From Hydractinia symbiolongicarpus (taxonomy: Eukaryota > Cnidaria > Hydrozoa > Anthoathecata > Hydractiniidae): 64,000 nt of DNA. Where the stretch lies: assembly GCF_029227915.1 (NCBI RefSeq), contig NC_079879.1, positions 30,696,501 to 30,760,500 on the forward strand, read 5' to 3'. Shown one piece after another: positions 20,771-31,859 of this stretch. The notes under the pieces were generated by a model that was not told the DNA's origin, did no database searches, and saw nothing but the letters and a program-made list of their open reading frames with translations. How positions within the stretch are numbered: position 1 is the first letter of the stretch; every line of letters starts with the position of its first letter. Position numbers and translations under genes: made by a program.

Positions 20771-23500
20771 ATGGATGTTCTTGCACAAGAAAATGCACAA
20801 ATGCAAGATAACTCGCCAGAAGAAGATATTTCTTTAACAGAACACGAATATCTACATCATGATGAATCAGACGTATGCAGAGTTTGCAGGATGGAAGCAA
20901 CCCCAAACAACCCATTGCATTACCCTTGCATATGTACTGGGAGTATAAAGTTTATACATCAGGACTGCTTAATGCAGTGGTTAGATCACAGTAAAAAAGA
21001 ATATTGCGAATTATGTGCACATAAATTTACCTTTAAAGCTGTATACTCACCTGACATGCCGAAATCAATTCCAGTTCTTGAAATACTTCATGGTTTCTGG
21101 AAGAACATTATGAAAGCATTACAATATTGGTTGCATTACACCCTTGTCATAATTCTATGGTTAGGGGTGGTACCTCTGATTGCTTATAGAATTTACAAAT
21201 GTTTATTTTCTGGTTCAGTAAAGTCACTACTGACATTGCCATATGATATGTTGACACTTGAAAGTATTTTTATGGATTGTGTGTTTGGAGCATTAGTGGT
21301 CTCAGTATCTATTGGTGGTTTTATAATGCTGTTATGGCTTAGAGAACAAGTCGTGGTGCATGGTGTACCCAACTGGCTAAACGATCAAGACCCAGAAGTA
21401 CAAGGATTTCGCTTTATTGCTATAATCCGAAATCTTTTTGGCAACAGGCCAGAACAGCCTCAGGGGCCACCTCAAGAAAACTTGGTAGCTGATGATGAAG
21501 ATCATGCAGGAGTTGCTAACGACATTGGTGATAATATGCCTGATGTTGCTGAACACAATGCAGAAAATAATCACGACAATGATGGTGGATGGAATCCTGA
21601 TGCCATCATGGAAGATTTAACGTGGGAGAGGTTTTTGGGCTTGGACGGCTCATTCGTATTTTTGGAACACGTTTTCTGGATAATATCCTTAAATACATCA
21701 TTCATCCTTGTGTTTGCATTTTGTCCTTATCATATTGGGCTTTTATTTATGACTATTTTATTTGGAAGTAAGAAGCTCAGTGGAAATACTTTAGATGGAG
21801 CAGTAATGTTACTTATTGGATATTTCGTTATTACTATCAGTATGGTTTTGCTTCATTACCTGCTCGGTTTTACCTCATTCAGAAGGTTGAGGAAGACAAT
21901 TGCAAAGTGCTATATCGTACTGAAAGTAGCTATACTAATTGTGGTAGAAATTGGCTTTATCCCACTTGTTTGTGGCTGGTGGCTTGACATATGTTCACTG
22001 CCACTGTTTGCAATTTCTCTTCAGGATAGAAAAGACAGTTTAGAATATGCACCTGTGACTGCTACTTTCCTTCACTGGCTTGTTGGGATGTTGTATGTGT
22101 TTTATTTTGCATCATTTATCATCTTGTTGCGAGAAATATTGAGACCTGGTGTGTTATGGTTTTTAAGAAATATTAACGATCCTCAATTTCATCCTGTAAA
22201 GGAGATGATTCAGTTAAGTGTGTTTCGCCACGCAAGGAGATTCGCGTTGTCTTTAATTGTCTTTGGAAGTACTGTTTTGGTGGTAGTGTGGATTCCAGTT
22301 CAACTGATAAAGTTATTCTCATCAGGATTTATACCATTCAACGTTTCGTTGAATATTGATGCACCTATCAGTGAAATGTCGCTTGAGTTATTGTTATTAC
22401 AAGTTGTTTTGCCTGCTTTTCTTGAACAAGGCCATGCACGAAAGTGGCTTAAAGATTTTATTCGGCTTTGGACACGCGTTGTTTCAAAGGTTCTAGATAT
22501 GCGTTCATACATTATTGGAGATGTTGATTTAAAAACAGTGAATGCTTATCAGATTGTGTATGTGGATGCAATGGGCAGGTGGCAAAAAGGTCCTTTACCC
22601 AAAGGATTACCTCTCGAGAATGCACTTGAAGGGGTGGGTTCTCCGATAGTGCGATCATACCATCGTTCTCAATACTTTAAAATCAGAGTATGCATGTTTA
22701 TTATGATTGTCATGGTATCATTCATAATGGCTGCAGTAATGGCGTTCACCTTGCCAGTTATAATTGGACGAAACCTTCTTGCATTGGTGTTTGGTGATAC
22801 TGTCGTTCATGAATTATATACCGCAGCTGTTGGTTTCTATGTGATTTGGTTAACTTTAAGAATATTAGTTGCTGTCTCTTCATGGTATCCAGTTGGTTTT
22901 AGCACGGTATACAGAAAGGCGAAATGGCTTCTTTCAATAGTTTCAAAAGTTATACTAGGTACTCTCGCTTTATTTGGTATCACGCCGTTCCTTCTTGGTA
23001 TTATTTTTGAACTCGTTGTAGTGATTCCTCTACGTGTTCCATACGACCAAACCCCGGTTATATACATATGGCAGGATTGGGCGTTAGGTGTGCTCCATTT
23101 AAAGATCATGTGCGCACTCATTATGGTCGGCCCCAATTGGTGGTTACAAAATGCTATAGATAGAGCTTACCGCAATGGGTTTGCAAACATCGATTTAACG
23201 TTTATAATGAGCACAATATTTTACCCAGTGATTAACACGTTGATGTTGGCGATAACCATTCCATATGTCGTCACTGCGGGCGTTCTTCCGTGGCTAGGAG
23301 TCTCTGAAGACAATTCATTGCTGTGTTTGCGACGCGTGTATCCTGTAATGATGTGCATTATACTTCTTGCTGCTATCATTATCTTTCAAGGGAAACAGTT
23401 TAAAGCTTTGTACGAGAGGATTAGAAACGAAAAGTATTTAATAGGTAAAATCTTGGTAAATTATGAGCCACAAAATGATAACACAAAGAATGTAAAATAA
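20771..23500 (+). CDS. MARCHF6: E3 ubiquitin ligase MARCH6/TEB4 (Doa10 family), single exon, 909 aa
   Basis: MARCH6 is a polytopic ER ubiquitin ligase of the ERAD pathway, orthologous to yeast Doa10. The RING-CH finger is complete and correctly spaced: C36, C39, C53, C55, H63, C66, C79, C82. It is followed by hydrophobic segments consistent with the family's ~14 membrane spans. An acidic cytosolic loop (~225-280) precedes the conserved LTWERFLGLDGSFVFLEHVFW stretch. The central conserved region includes ALEGVGSPIVRSYHRSQYFK and LPVIIGRNLL (~615-665). The C-terminal element ends ILVNYEPQN, as in the family. The length nearly equals that of the human protein (910 aa). The start is the first ATG, 31 bp after a likely splice acceptor, and places the RING at the expected position. 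The frame is unbroken over 2.7 kb, whereas the neighbouring genes are split into short exons. Confidence 0.97.
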   Translation: MDVLAQENAQMQDNSPEEDISLTEHEYLHHDESDVCRVCRMEATPNNPLHYPCICTGSIKFIHQDCLMQWLDHSKKEYCELCAHKFTFKAVYSPDMPKSIPVLEILHGFWKNIMKALQYWLHYTLVIILWLGVVPLIAYRIYKCLFSGSVKSLLTLPYDMLTLESIFMDCVFGALVVSVSIGGFIMLLWLREQVVVHGVPNWLNDQDPEVQGFRFIAIIRNLFGNRPEQPQGPPQENLVADDEDHAGVANDIGDNMPDVAEHNAENNHDNDGGWNPDAIMEDLTWERFLGLDGSFVFLEHVFWIISLNTSFILVFAFCPYHIGLLFMTILFGSKKLSGNTLDGAVMLLIGYFVITISMVLLHYLLGFTSFRRLRKTIAKCYIVLKVAILIVVEIGFIPLVCGWWLDICSLPLFAISLQDRKDSLEYAPVTATFLHWLVGMLYVFYFASFIILLREILRPGVLWFLRNINDPQFHPVKEMIQLSVFRHARRFALSLIVFGSTVLVVVWIPVQLIKLFSSGFIPFNVSLNIDAPISEMSLELLLLQVVLPAFLEQGHARKWLKDFIRLWTRVVSKVLDMRSYIIGDVDLKTVNAYQIVYVDAMGRWQKGPLPKGLPLENALEGVGSPIVRSYHRSQYFKIRVCMFIMIVMVSFIMAAVMAFTLPVIIGRNLLALVFGDTVVHELYTAAVGFYVIWLTLRILVAVSSWYPVGFSTVYRKAKWLLSIVSKVILGTLALFGITPFLLGIIFELVVVIPLRVPYDQTPVIYIWQDWALGVLHLKIMCALIMVGPNWWLQNAIDRAYRNGFANIDLTFIMSTIFYPVINTLMLAITIPYVVTAGVLPWLGVSEDNSLLCLRRVYPVMMCIILLAAIIIFQGKQFKALYERIRNEKYLIGKILVNYEPQNDNTKNVK

Positions 23501-26132
23501 ATTTCAGAATGTGACATTTTTTCATGTTTATACCTTATTCATATTATATTATTAGCGCGTACTAATTTTCGCGCCTTTGGGCAAAGAAGTTTGTTGATAG
23601 ACGGAATTCAGCACATGATTTATGCGCAAAAGTAATTATACGGCCGATTGCGGAAAGGAGTTATAAATACACATTTGTCTTTATAAAACCCTATTTTTTT
23701 CTTTATTGTTTGCTCCGAAAGTTAAGCTCTTGCGAAAATTAACACTTGCAGAAAACCTTCATATTGTCATTGCGCGAAAATGAATACGAGCGGAAATTAG
23801 TACTTATGAGGTAATTGTCGTTTTCGTGCATTATATAGGTATTGCTTGTGTTTATATTTTCATTTTTGTTTACACAATAGGCGCGAAACTATTTTTTTCA
23901 AATTGAGTCACTTTTTTCCAGCTAGAAATGCATGAACATAAGAGCTTATTTGCAAGTTCGGTCATCATGCTGCAGTATTTGTATATTTTACTCAAATTTT
24001 GAGTTTCTTAAATGGCTTTGTTTTTCTCCGCTTTCTCATTCTTTTAGTATCAAATTTTTGAAACGAAAGAAGAAATTGTTGAGGCTTATATTTTATCCCA
24101 GTAAAACGTGTTGAAATCACTTAGGAAATCGCAAATGTAGCCATCGACGATTTTTCAAATATAGACCCATGGAATGGCTTTAATTTTTTCTCCATTTTAA
24201 CTTTTAGTCTTGTTATATTTATTTTCTTACTGTTGGTCATTTTGAATAAAAATAAAGTAAACAAAATGTTTTCATTTTAAATACTAAAGAAATTTTTAAA
24301 CACATTACATTGATCAGGATGCTTGGCAAACATTAAAATCAGACGCACGACCTTGAAAGTTTCTTTTTACGAAATTTTCCCTCAAGGTTACTGCAAGGGA
24401 AAAATGATTTTTAATGGTGAAAAAATTTCGATTCTTCTGGTGCTCATTGTTTTCCAAGAGGACTTAAATGTTTAACAATATTTTGGTTTGTTTCCCATTC
24501 GTCTTTAATGTGGAAAGTAATATCAAGAAGAAAAACTTTTCGCCTGTTTTTCAAGTTCTTTTTGCTACATGTTATATCTTGCGATATAAAATCTGTTTTA
24601 GTAAAAAAAATTATATTTTTGGTTATTTCCCCCCAAAAAATAATTACAAAAACAACACAAAGGACTAGAATGGTCCTATAAGGAAGAACGTTACCGTCTA
24701 TCAAAACTGCTTATGGTAATCTTATGGTAACCAAAACTGTAGGTCCCATTTCGGATTTGCCAGGATATTTTTTTTCAAGGTAAAATGGTCTGAGATTTCA
24801 GTACAACCATGTCAAATTTCCAGAAATTCCAAAATTCCAAAAAGTTGATCTTTTAATAAGTACACTGTAGCTCAATAAAATCTTTTATGCAGTAAGCTTT
24901 TTTTTCCAAAACATTTCCTATTTTTTTATTGCAAAATAAATTACGCGAAATCTAGTTTCGCACATATTTTTTCCACAGAGAATTGAATAAACACGTCTAA
25001 AAATAGTTTCCAAATGTTGATAGGTTAAACATTACTGCAGATTAACGGATGCCCATAAATAGAAAGAATTTTGCCATGCGAGATCAAATTTTTGAGAACA
25101 TTAGCTAAGTTTTTGGTAAAGGTTTCGTGTACTTATTTATATGTGTCTTCACACAGCCTTGAAAGATTGTTCCATAATGGCGCTGGACGAAATGTTTGTC
25201 TGGGTCAAAAATGTAAAAAAGGCAACGGCTCCTGGTATATCTAAGTCGATAGTTACATTTTATCACGTAAATAGAAAACTTTAATTTCGTGAATTTTATT
25301 TTGTTCTCTTAATAGTCAACACTTCGGCTTCTATTAACTACGAAATTTTCTAGCATTTTTCTTCGACGTTATGACAAAATTACGCTATTGAGTAAACATA
25401 ACATCAAACTCCTGGAAGTAGATAAGAGATGCTTTTTGTTTTTTCCTTATTATTTCACTTTCACGAACGGGACACCACCTTGCATTTGCAATGGACACTT
25501 TGTTTTTAGGAACAGGTAAAGTAACGAACTCGTAAAACTTTTTTACGACTGTGACGAACATCTCGATAAAAATGTTCTGATTTTCAAAAAACAAAAAAAA
25601 ATTTTCAAAAGAAACAACCTAAAATTGACGTCTTTTGCTCTGCTTTATCTGTGTTTTTTCCGCCGTAACAGACAAGAAGAAAACGCCCTTATAAAGTAGT
25701 ACAATATGCAGGATACAGTGTTCGTTTCAATTACTCTTTGTCTCATACCTAGCCGATGCGCGTCCTGGCTAACACCTAAGAGCTAAAAATATTAGCTTTG
25801 TTTACCTCGGCTGAGCTACCATTGTGATATAATTCGTTTCCAGATTTATGTTTCGACTAGGCTGTCGCAAAATATTATATTACAAAAGCACATCGGCGGC
25901 GCCTACGCATAAAAACTGAAAGCCATTTTTGAACTAGATTTCGCATGCCAACACTTCTCGCGTCTGGTCGTTTTGACCTAAGAAGTAAAATACACCGTAT
26001 CATAAAACGCAAAAGATAATATTTCAAACTAACTGCTTGATAATCATCATTTTTTCCTGTTTTCGTGATTTTTTTAATATCTTCCCTATGGTAGCGATAG
26101 ATTATGCGCGGAGGGGAGAGAATCGCAGCATC
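23501..26132. other. Intergenic region downstream of MARCH6
   Basis: No supported gene. Two overlapping or adjacent AATAAA hexamers at 24245-24256 could serve MARCH6 polyadenylation. A MITE candidate lies at 23551-23811. A 69-codon minus frame at 25385-25594 has a protein-like appearance but no recognised motif and no splice context, so it is not called. Confidence 0.5.
23551..23811. mobile_element. MITE candidate with GTACTAATTTTCGC ends
   Basis: GTACTAATTTTCGC at 23559-23572 is matched in inverse by GCGGAAATTAGTAC at 23790-23803 (one mismatch). GCGAAAATTAA-like internal copies lie between. Similar GCGAAA-rich decayed sequence is seen near 10.7 kb and 25.3 kb, suggesting a family. The borders are approximate. 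Confidence 0.4.
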
Positions 26133-26329
26133 GTTGTTGTTTTTTAGGAAACAGTTGCTCCACCCGCAAACAGTCGCTCCACACTTTCGTCTCCTTCACG
26201 CTTACTTAATGACTCCGCACTTTAAAGGAGGGGGCGAGGTTTGGGGTAACTGTTTTTATGTGGAGCACACGTTAACGGGGTGAAACCTGTGTTAAAGTGT
26301 GGGGCGACTTACCTTTACGAAACAACAAC
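26133..26329. mobile_element. MITE-like element, about 197 bp
   Basis: GTTGTTGTTT at the left edge is inverted as AAACAACAAC at the right edge. Further in, GTCGCTCCACACTTT (about 26167) is inverted as AAAGTGTGGGGCGAC (about 26294). The GC-rich interior differs from its surroundings. No coding capacity and no clear target duplication. Confidence 0.6.
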
Positions 26330-26601
26330 CCACACGTGTTCGTGTGAAATCCGTGTGTAACAATAGCTCATTTCGGGTTCTGGTTAACCATTTCGGGTTT
26401 TGTGTCTATCGCGCACTCAAAGCGGAAAATTAGCCCTGGAAATGGCAACGACTTCATTTAGCACCGGGCTAAGTGGTCCCGACACACGACGTACAACATA
26501 ACTAACAACCTTCATACTTTATCGACATAAAAAGCCGACAGACGTTCAGTCATACTTCTCCAACCAAATGGACCCGACAAATGAAACCGCATTATCCGAC
26601 A

Positions 26602-29600
26602 TCCTCTCTATATAACAAATACATATTTTTTCTGTCGATGGCCATACCAACGTAATATCGCATAATACTGCATAATACTGCATAATACCTTTATAATTCA
26701 AAAACAGTACATAAATTTTCTGTCGATGGCCATAACAACGTAATATCGCATAATACTGCATAATACCTTCATAATTCATAAAAAACACATAAATTTTCTG
26801 TCGATGGCCATACCAACGTAATATCGCATAATACTGCATAATACTGCATAATACCTTTATAATTCAAAAAAAGTACTTAAATTTTCTGTCGATGGCCATA
26901 CCAACGTAATATCGCATAATACTGCATAATACCTTCATAATACTCTCTGTCGTTACATAAAAAATACAAAAATTTTCTGTCGATGGCCATACCAACGTAA
27001 TATCGCATAATACTGCATAATGCCTTCATAATACTCTCTATCGTTCCATAAAAAATACATATTTTTTCTGTCAATAATCCATAACCAACGTAATATCGCA
27101 TAATACTGCATAATACTGCATAATACCTTTATAATTCAAAAAAAGTACATAAATTTTCTGTCGATGGCCATAACAACGTAATATCGCATAATACTGCATA
27201 ATACCTTCATAATTCATAAAAAACACATAAATTTTCTGTCGATGGCCATACCAACGTAATATCGCATAATACTGCATAATACTGCATAATACCTTTATAA
27301 TTCAAAAAAAGTACTTAAATTTTCTGTTGATGGCCATAACAACGTAATATCGCATAATACTGCATAATACCTTCATAATTCATAAAAAACACATAAATTT
27401 TCTGTCGATGGCCATACCAACGTAATATCGCATAATACTGCATAATACCTTCATAATACTCTCTGTCGTTACATAAAAAATACAAAAATTTTCTGTCGAT
27501 GGCCATACCAACGTAATATCGCATAATACTGCATAATGCCTTCATAATACTCTCTATCGTTCCATAAAAAATACATATTTTTTCTGTCAATAATCCATAA
27601 CCAACGTAATATCGCATAATACTGCATAATACTGCATAATACCTTTATAATTCAAAAACAGTACATAAATTTTCTGTCGATGGCCATAACAACGTAATAT
27701 CGCATAATACTGCATAATACCTTCATAATTCATAAAAAACACATAAATTTTCTGTCGATGGCCATACCAACGTAATATCGCATAATACTGCATAATACTG
27801 CATAATACCTTTATAATTCAAAAAAAGTACTTAAATTTTCTGTCGATGGCCATAACAACGTAATATCGCATAATACTGCATAATACCTTCATAATTCATA
27901 AAAAACACATAAATTTTCTGTCGATGGCCATACCAACGTAATATCGCATAATACTGCATAATACCTTCATAATACTCTCTGTCGTTACATAAAAAATACA
28001 AAAATTTTCTGTCGATGGCCATACCAACGTAATATCGCATAATACTGCATAATGCCTTCATAATACTCTCTATCGTTCCATAAAAAATACATATTTTTTC
28101 TGTCAATAATCCATAACCAACGTAATATCGCATAATACTGCATAATACTGCATAATACCTTTATAATTCAAAAAAAGTACATAAATTTTCTGTCGATGGC
28201 CATAACAACGTAATATCGCATAATACTGCATAATACCTTCATAATTCATAAAAAACACATAAATTTTCTGTCGATGGCCATACCAACGTAATATCGCATA
28301 ATACTGCATAATACTGCATAATACCTTTATAATTCAAAAAAAGTACTTAAATTTTCTGTCGATGGCCATAACAACGTAATATCGCATAATACTGCATAAT
28401 ACCTTCATAATTCATAAAAAACACATAAATTTTCTGTCGATGGCCATACCAACGTAATATCGCATAATACTGCATAATACCTTCATAATACTCTCTGTCG
28501 TTACATAAAAAATACAAAAATTTTCTGTCGATGGCCATACCAACGTAATATCGCATAATACTGCATAATGCCTTCATAATACTCTCTATCGTTCCATAAA
28601 AAATACATATTTTTTCTGTCAATAATCCATAACCAACGTAATATCGCATAATACTGCATAATACTGCATAATACCTTTATAATTCAAAAAAAGTACATAA
28701 ATTTTCTGTCGATGGCCATAACAACGTAATATCGCATAATACTGCATAATACCTTCATAATTCATAAAAAACACATAAATTTTCTGTCGATGGCCATACC
28801 AACGTAATATCGCATAATACTGCATAATACTGCATAATACCTTTATAATTCAAAAAAAGTACTTAAATTTTCTGTCGATGGCCATAACAACGTAATATCG
28901 CATAATACTGCATAATACCTTCATAATTCATAAAAAACACATAAATTTTCTGTCGATGGCCATACCAACGTAATATCGCATAATACTGCATAATACTGCA
29001 TAATACCTTTATAATTCAAAAAAAGTACTTAAATTTTCTGTCGATGGCCATACCAACGTAATATCGCATAATACTGCATAATACTGCATAATACCTTCAT
29101 AATTCATAAAAAACACATAAATTTTCTGTCGATGGCCATACCAACGTAATATCGCATAATACTGCATAATACTGCATAATACCTTTATAATTCAAAAAAA
29201 GTACTTAAATTTTCTGTCGATGGCCATACCAACGTAATATCGCATAATACTGCATAATACTGCATAATACCTTCATAATTCATAAAAAACACATAAATGT
29301 TCTTTCGATGGCCATACCAACGTAATATCGCATAATACTGCATAATACTGCATAATACCTTTATAATTCAAAAAAAGTACTTAAATTTTCTGTCGATGGC
29401 CATACCAACGTAATATCGCATAATACTGCATAATACTGCATAATACCTTTATAATTCAAAAAAAGTACTTAAATTTTCTGTCGATGGCCATAACAACGTA
29501 ATATCGCATAATACTGCATAATACCTTCATAATTCATAAAAAACACATAAATTTTCTGTCGATGGCCATACCAACGTAATATCGCATAATACTGCATAAT

Positions 29601-31848
29601 GCCTTCATAATACTCTCTATCGTTCCATAAAAAATACATATTTTTTCTGTCAATAATCCATAACCAACGTAATATCGCATAATACTGCATAATACTGCAT
29701 AATACCTTTATAATTCAAAAAAAGTACATAAATTTTCTGTCGATGGCCATAACAACGTAATATCGCATAATACTGCATAATACCTTCATAATTCATAAAA
29801 AACACATAAATTTTCTGTCGATGGCCATACCAACGTAATATCGCATAATACTGCATAATACCTTCATAATACTCTCTGTCGTTACATAAAAAATACAAAA
29901 ATTTTCTGTCGATGGCCATACCAACGTAATATCGCATAATACTGCATAATGCCTTCATAATACTCTCTATCGTTCCATAAAAAATACATATTTTTTCTGT
30001 CAATAATCCATAACCAACGTAATATCGCATAATACTGCATAATACTGCATAATACCTTTATAATTCAAAAAAAGTACATAAATTTTCTGTCGATGGCCAT
30101 AACAACGTAATATCGCATAATACTGCATAATACCTTCATAATTCATAAAAAACACATAAATTTTCTGTCGATGGCCATACCAACGTAATATCGCATAATA
30201 CTGCATAATACTGCATAATACCTTTATAATTCAAAAAAAGTACTTAAATTTTCTGTCGATGGCCATAACAACGTAATATCGCATAATACTGCATAATACC
30301 TTCATAATTCATAAAAAACACATAAATTTTCTGTCGATGGCCATACCAACGTAATATCGCATAATACTGCATAATACTGCATAATACCTTCATAATTCAT
30401 AAAAAACACATAAATTTTCTGTCGATGGCCATACCAACGTAATATCGCATAATACTGCATAATACTGCATAATACCTTTATAATTCAAAAAAAGTACATA
30501 AATTTTCTGTCGATGGCCATACCAACGTAATATCGCATAATACTGCATAATACTGCATAATACCTTTATAATTCAAAAAAAGTACTTAAATTTTCTGTCG
30601 ATGGCCATAACAACGTAATATCGCATAATACTGCATAATACCTTCATAATTCATAAAAAACACATAAATTTTCTGTCGATGGCCATACCAACGTAATATC
30701 GCATAATACTGCATAATACTGCATAATACCTTTATAATTCAAAAAAAGTACTTAAATTTTCTGTCGATGGCCATACCAACGTAATATCGCATAATACTGC
30801 ATAATACTGCATAATACCTTCATAATTCATAAAAAACACATAAATTTTCTGTCGATGGCCATACCAACGTAATATCGCATAATACTGCATAATACTGCAT
30901 AATACCTTTATAATTCAAAAAAAGTACTTAAATTTTCTGTCGATGGCCATACCAACGTAATATCGCATAATACTGCATAATACTGCATAATACCTTCATA
31001 ATTCATAAAAAACACATAAATGTTCTTTCGATGGCCATACCAACGTAATATCGCATAATACTGCATAATACTGCATAATACCTTTATAATTCAAAAAAAG
31101 TACTTAAATTTTCTGTCGATGGCCATACCAACGTAATATCGCATAATACTGCATAATACTGCATAATACCTTTATAATTCAAAAAAAGTACTTAAATTTT
31201 CTGTCGATGGCCATAACAACGTAATATCGCATAATACTGCATAATACCTTCATAATTCATAAAAAACACATAAATTTTCTGTCGATGGCCATACCAACGT
31301 AATATCGCATAATACTGCATAATGCCTTCATAATACTCTCTATCGTTCCATAAAAAATACATATTTTTTCTGTCAATAATCCATAACCAACGTAATATCG
31401 CATAATACTGCATAATACTGCATAATACCTTTATAATTCAAAAAAAGTACATAAATTTTCTGTCGATGGCCATAACAACGTAATATCGCATAATACTGCA
31501 TAATACCTTCATAATTCATAAAAAACACATAAATTTTCTGTCGATGGCCATACCAACGTAATATCGCATAATACTGCATAATACCTTCATAATTCATAAA
31601 AAATACATAAATTTTCTGTCGATGGCCATACCAACGTAATATCACATAATACAGCATAATACCTTCATAATACTCTCAATCGTTCCATAACAATATTATA
31701 TTTTTCTGTCAATAATCCATAACCAACGTAATATCGCATAATATTGCATGTTACCCTTATAATACTCTCTATCGCTACATAACAAATGCATTTTTTTGTA
31801 GATAGGCTATAACCAACGTTATATGCCACATTATTCCGCAGTAGAAAC
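26602..31848. repeat. Satellite 1: 78-91 bp monomers in a 516-bp higher-order array
   Basis: Every monomer carries a TCTGTCGATGGCCATACCAA-like core followed by ATATCGCATAATACTGC. Spacings between cores are 78, 88, 90 or 91 bp; the 88-bp form has one extra 10-bp ATAATACTGC unit. In the left part the order 78-88-78-91-91-90 repeats with a 516-bp period (for example at 27071, 27587, 28103, 28619). Further right, simpler 88+88 pairs dominate. The outer monomers, especially after 31650, are more diverged, as expected at array edges. Minus-strand frames of 68-126 codons result from monomer lengths divisible by three and are not called genes. Confidence 0.97.
29298..31030. repeat. 1,723-bp duplication within satellite 1
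   Basis: A private variant, TGTTCTTTCG in place of TTTTCTGTCG, occurs only at 29298 and 31021, exactly 1,723 bp apart. The monomer order after each copy is also the same (frames at 29469 and 31192, 29650 and 31373). This marks a recent segmental duplication within the array. The feature spans the two marker sites. Confidence 0.85.
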
Positions 31849-31859
31849 AAGTGTTCTCC

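Noticed and set aside
25385-25594. 69-codon minus-strand frame (KKFYEFVTLPVPKNK...)
   Set aside because: Looks somewhat protein-like but has no family match I know, no neighbouring exon and no upstream signals.
26546-31657. A protein family of MQYYAILRWYGHRQKIYV-type repeats on the minus strand
   Set aside because: The frames only reflect satellite monomers of 78 and 90 bp (multiples of three). They break at every 88- or 91-bp monomer, have no start, splice or codon logic, and exist only inside the tandem array.
26602-31848. CRISPR-like array
   Set aside because: Repeats and 'spacers' are all the same satellite sequence with no unique spacers, and the context is a eukaryotic genome.
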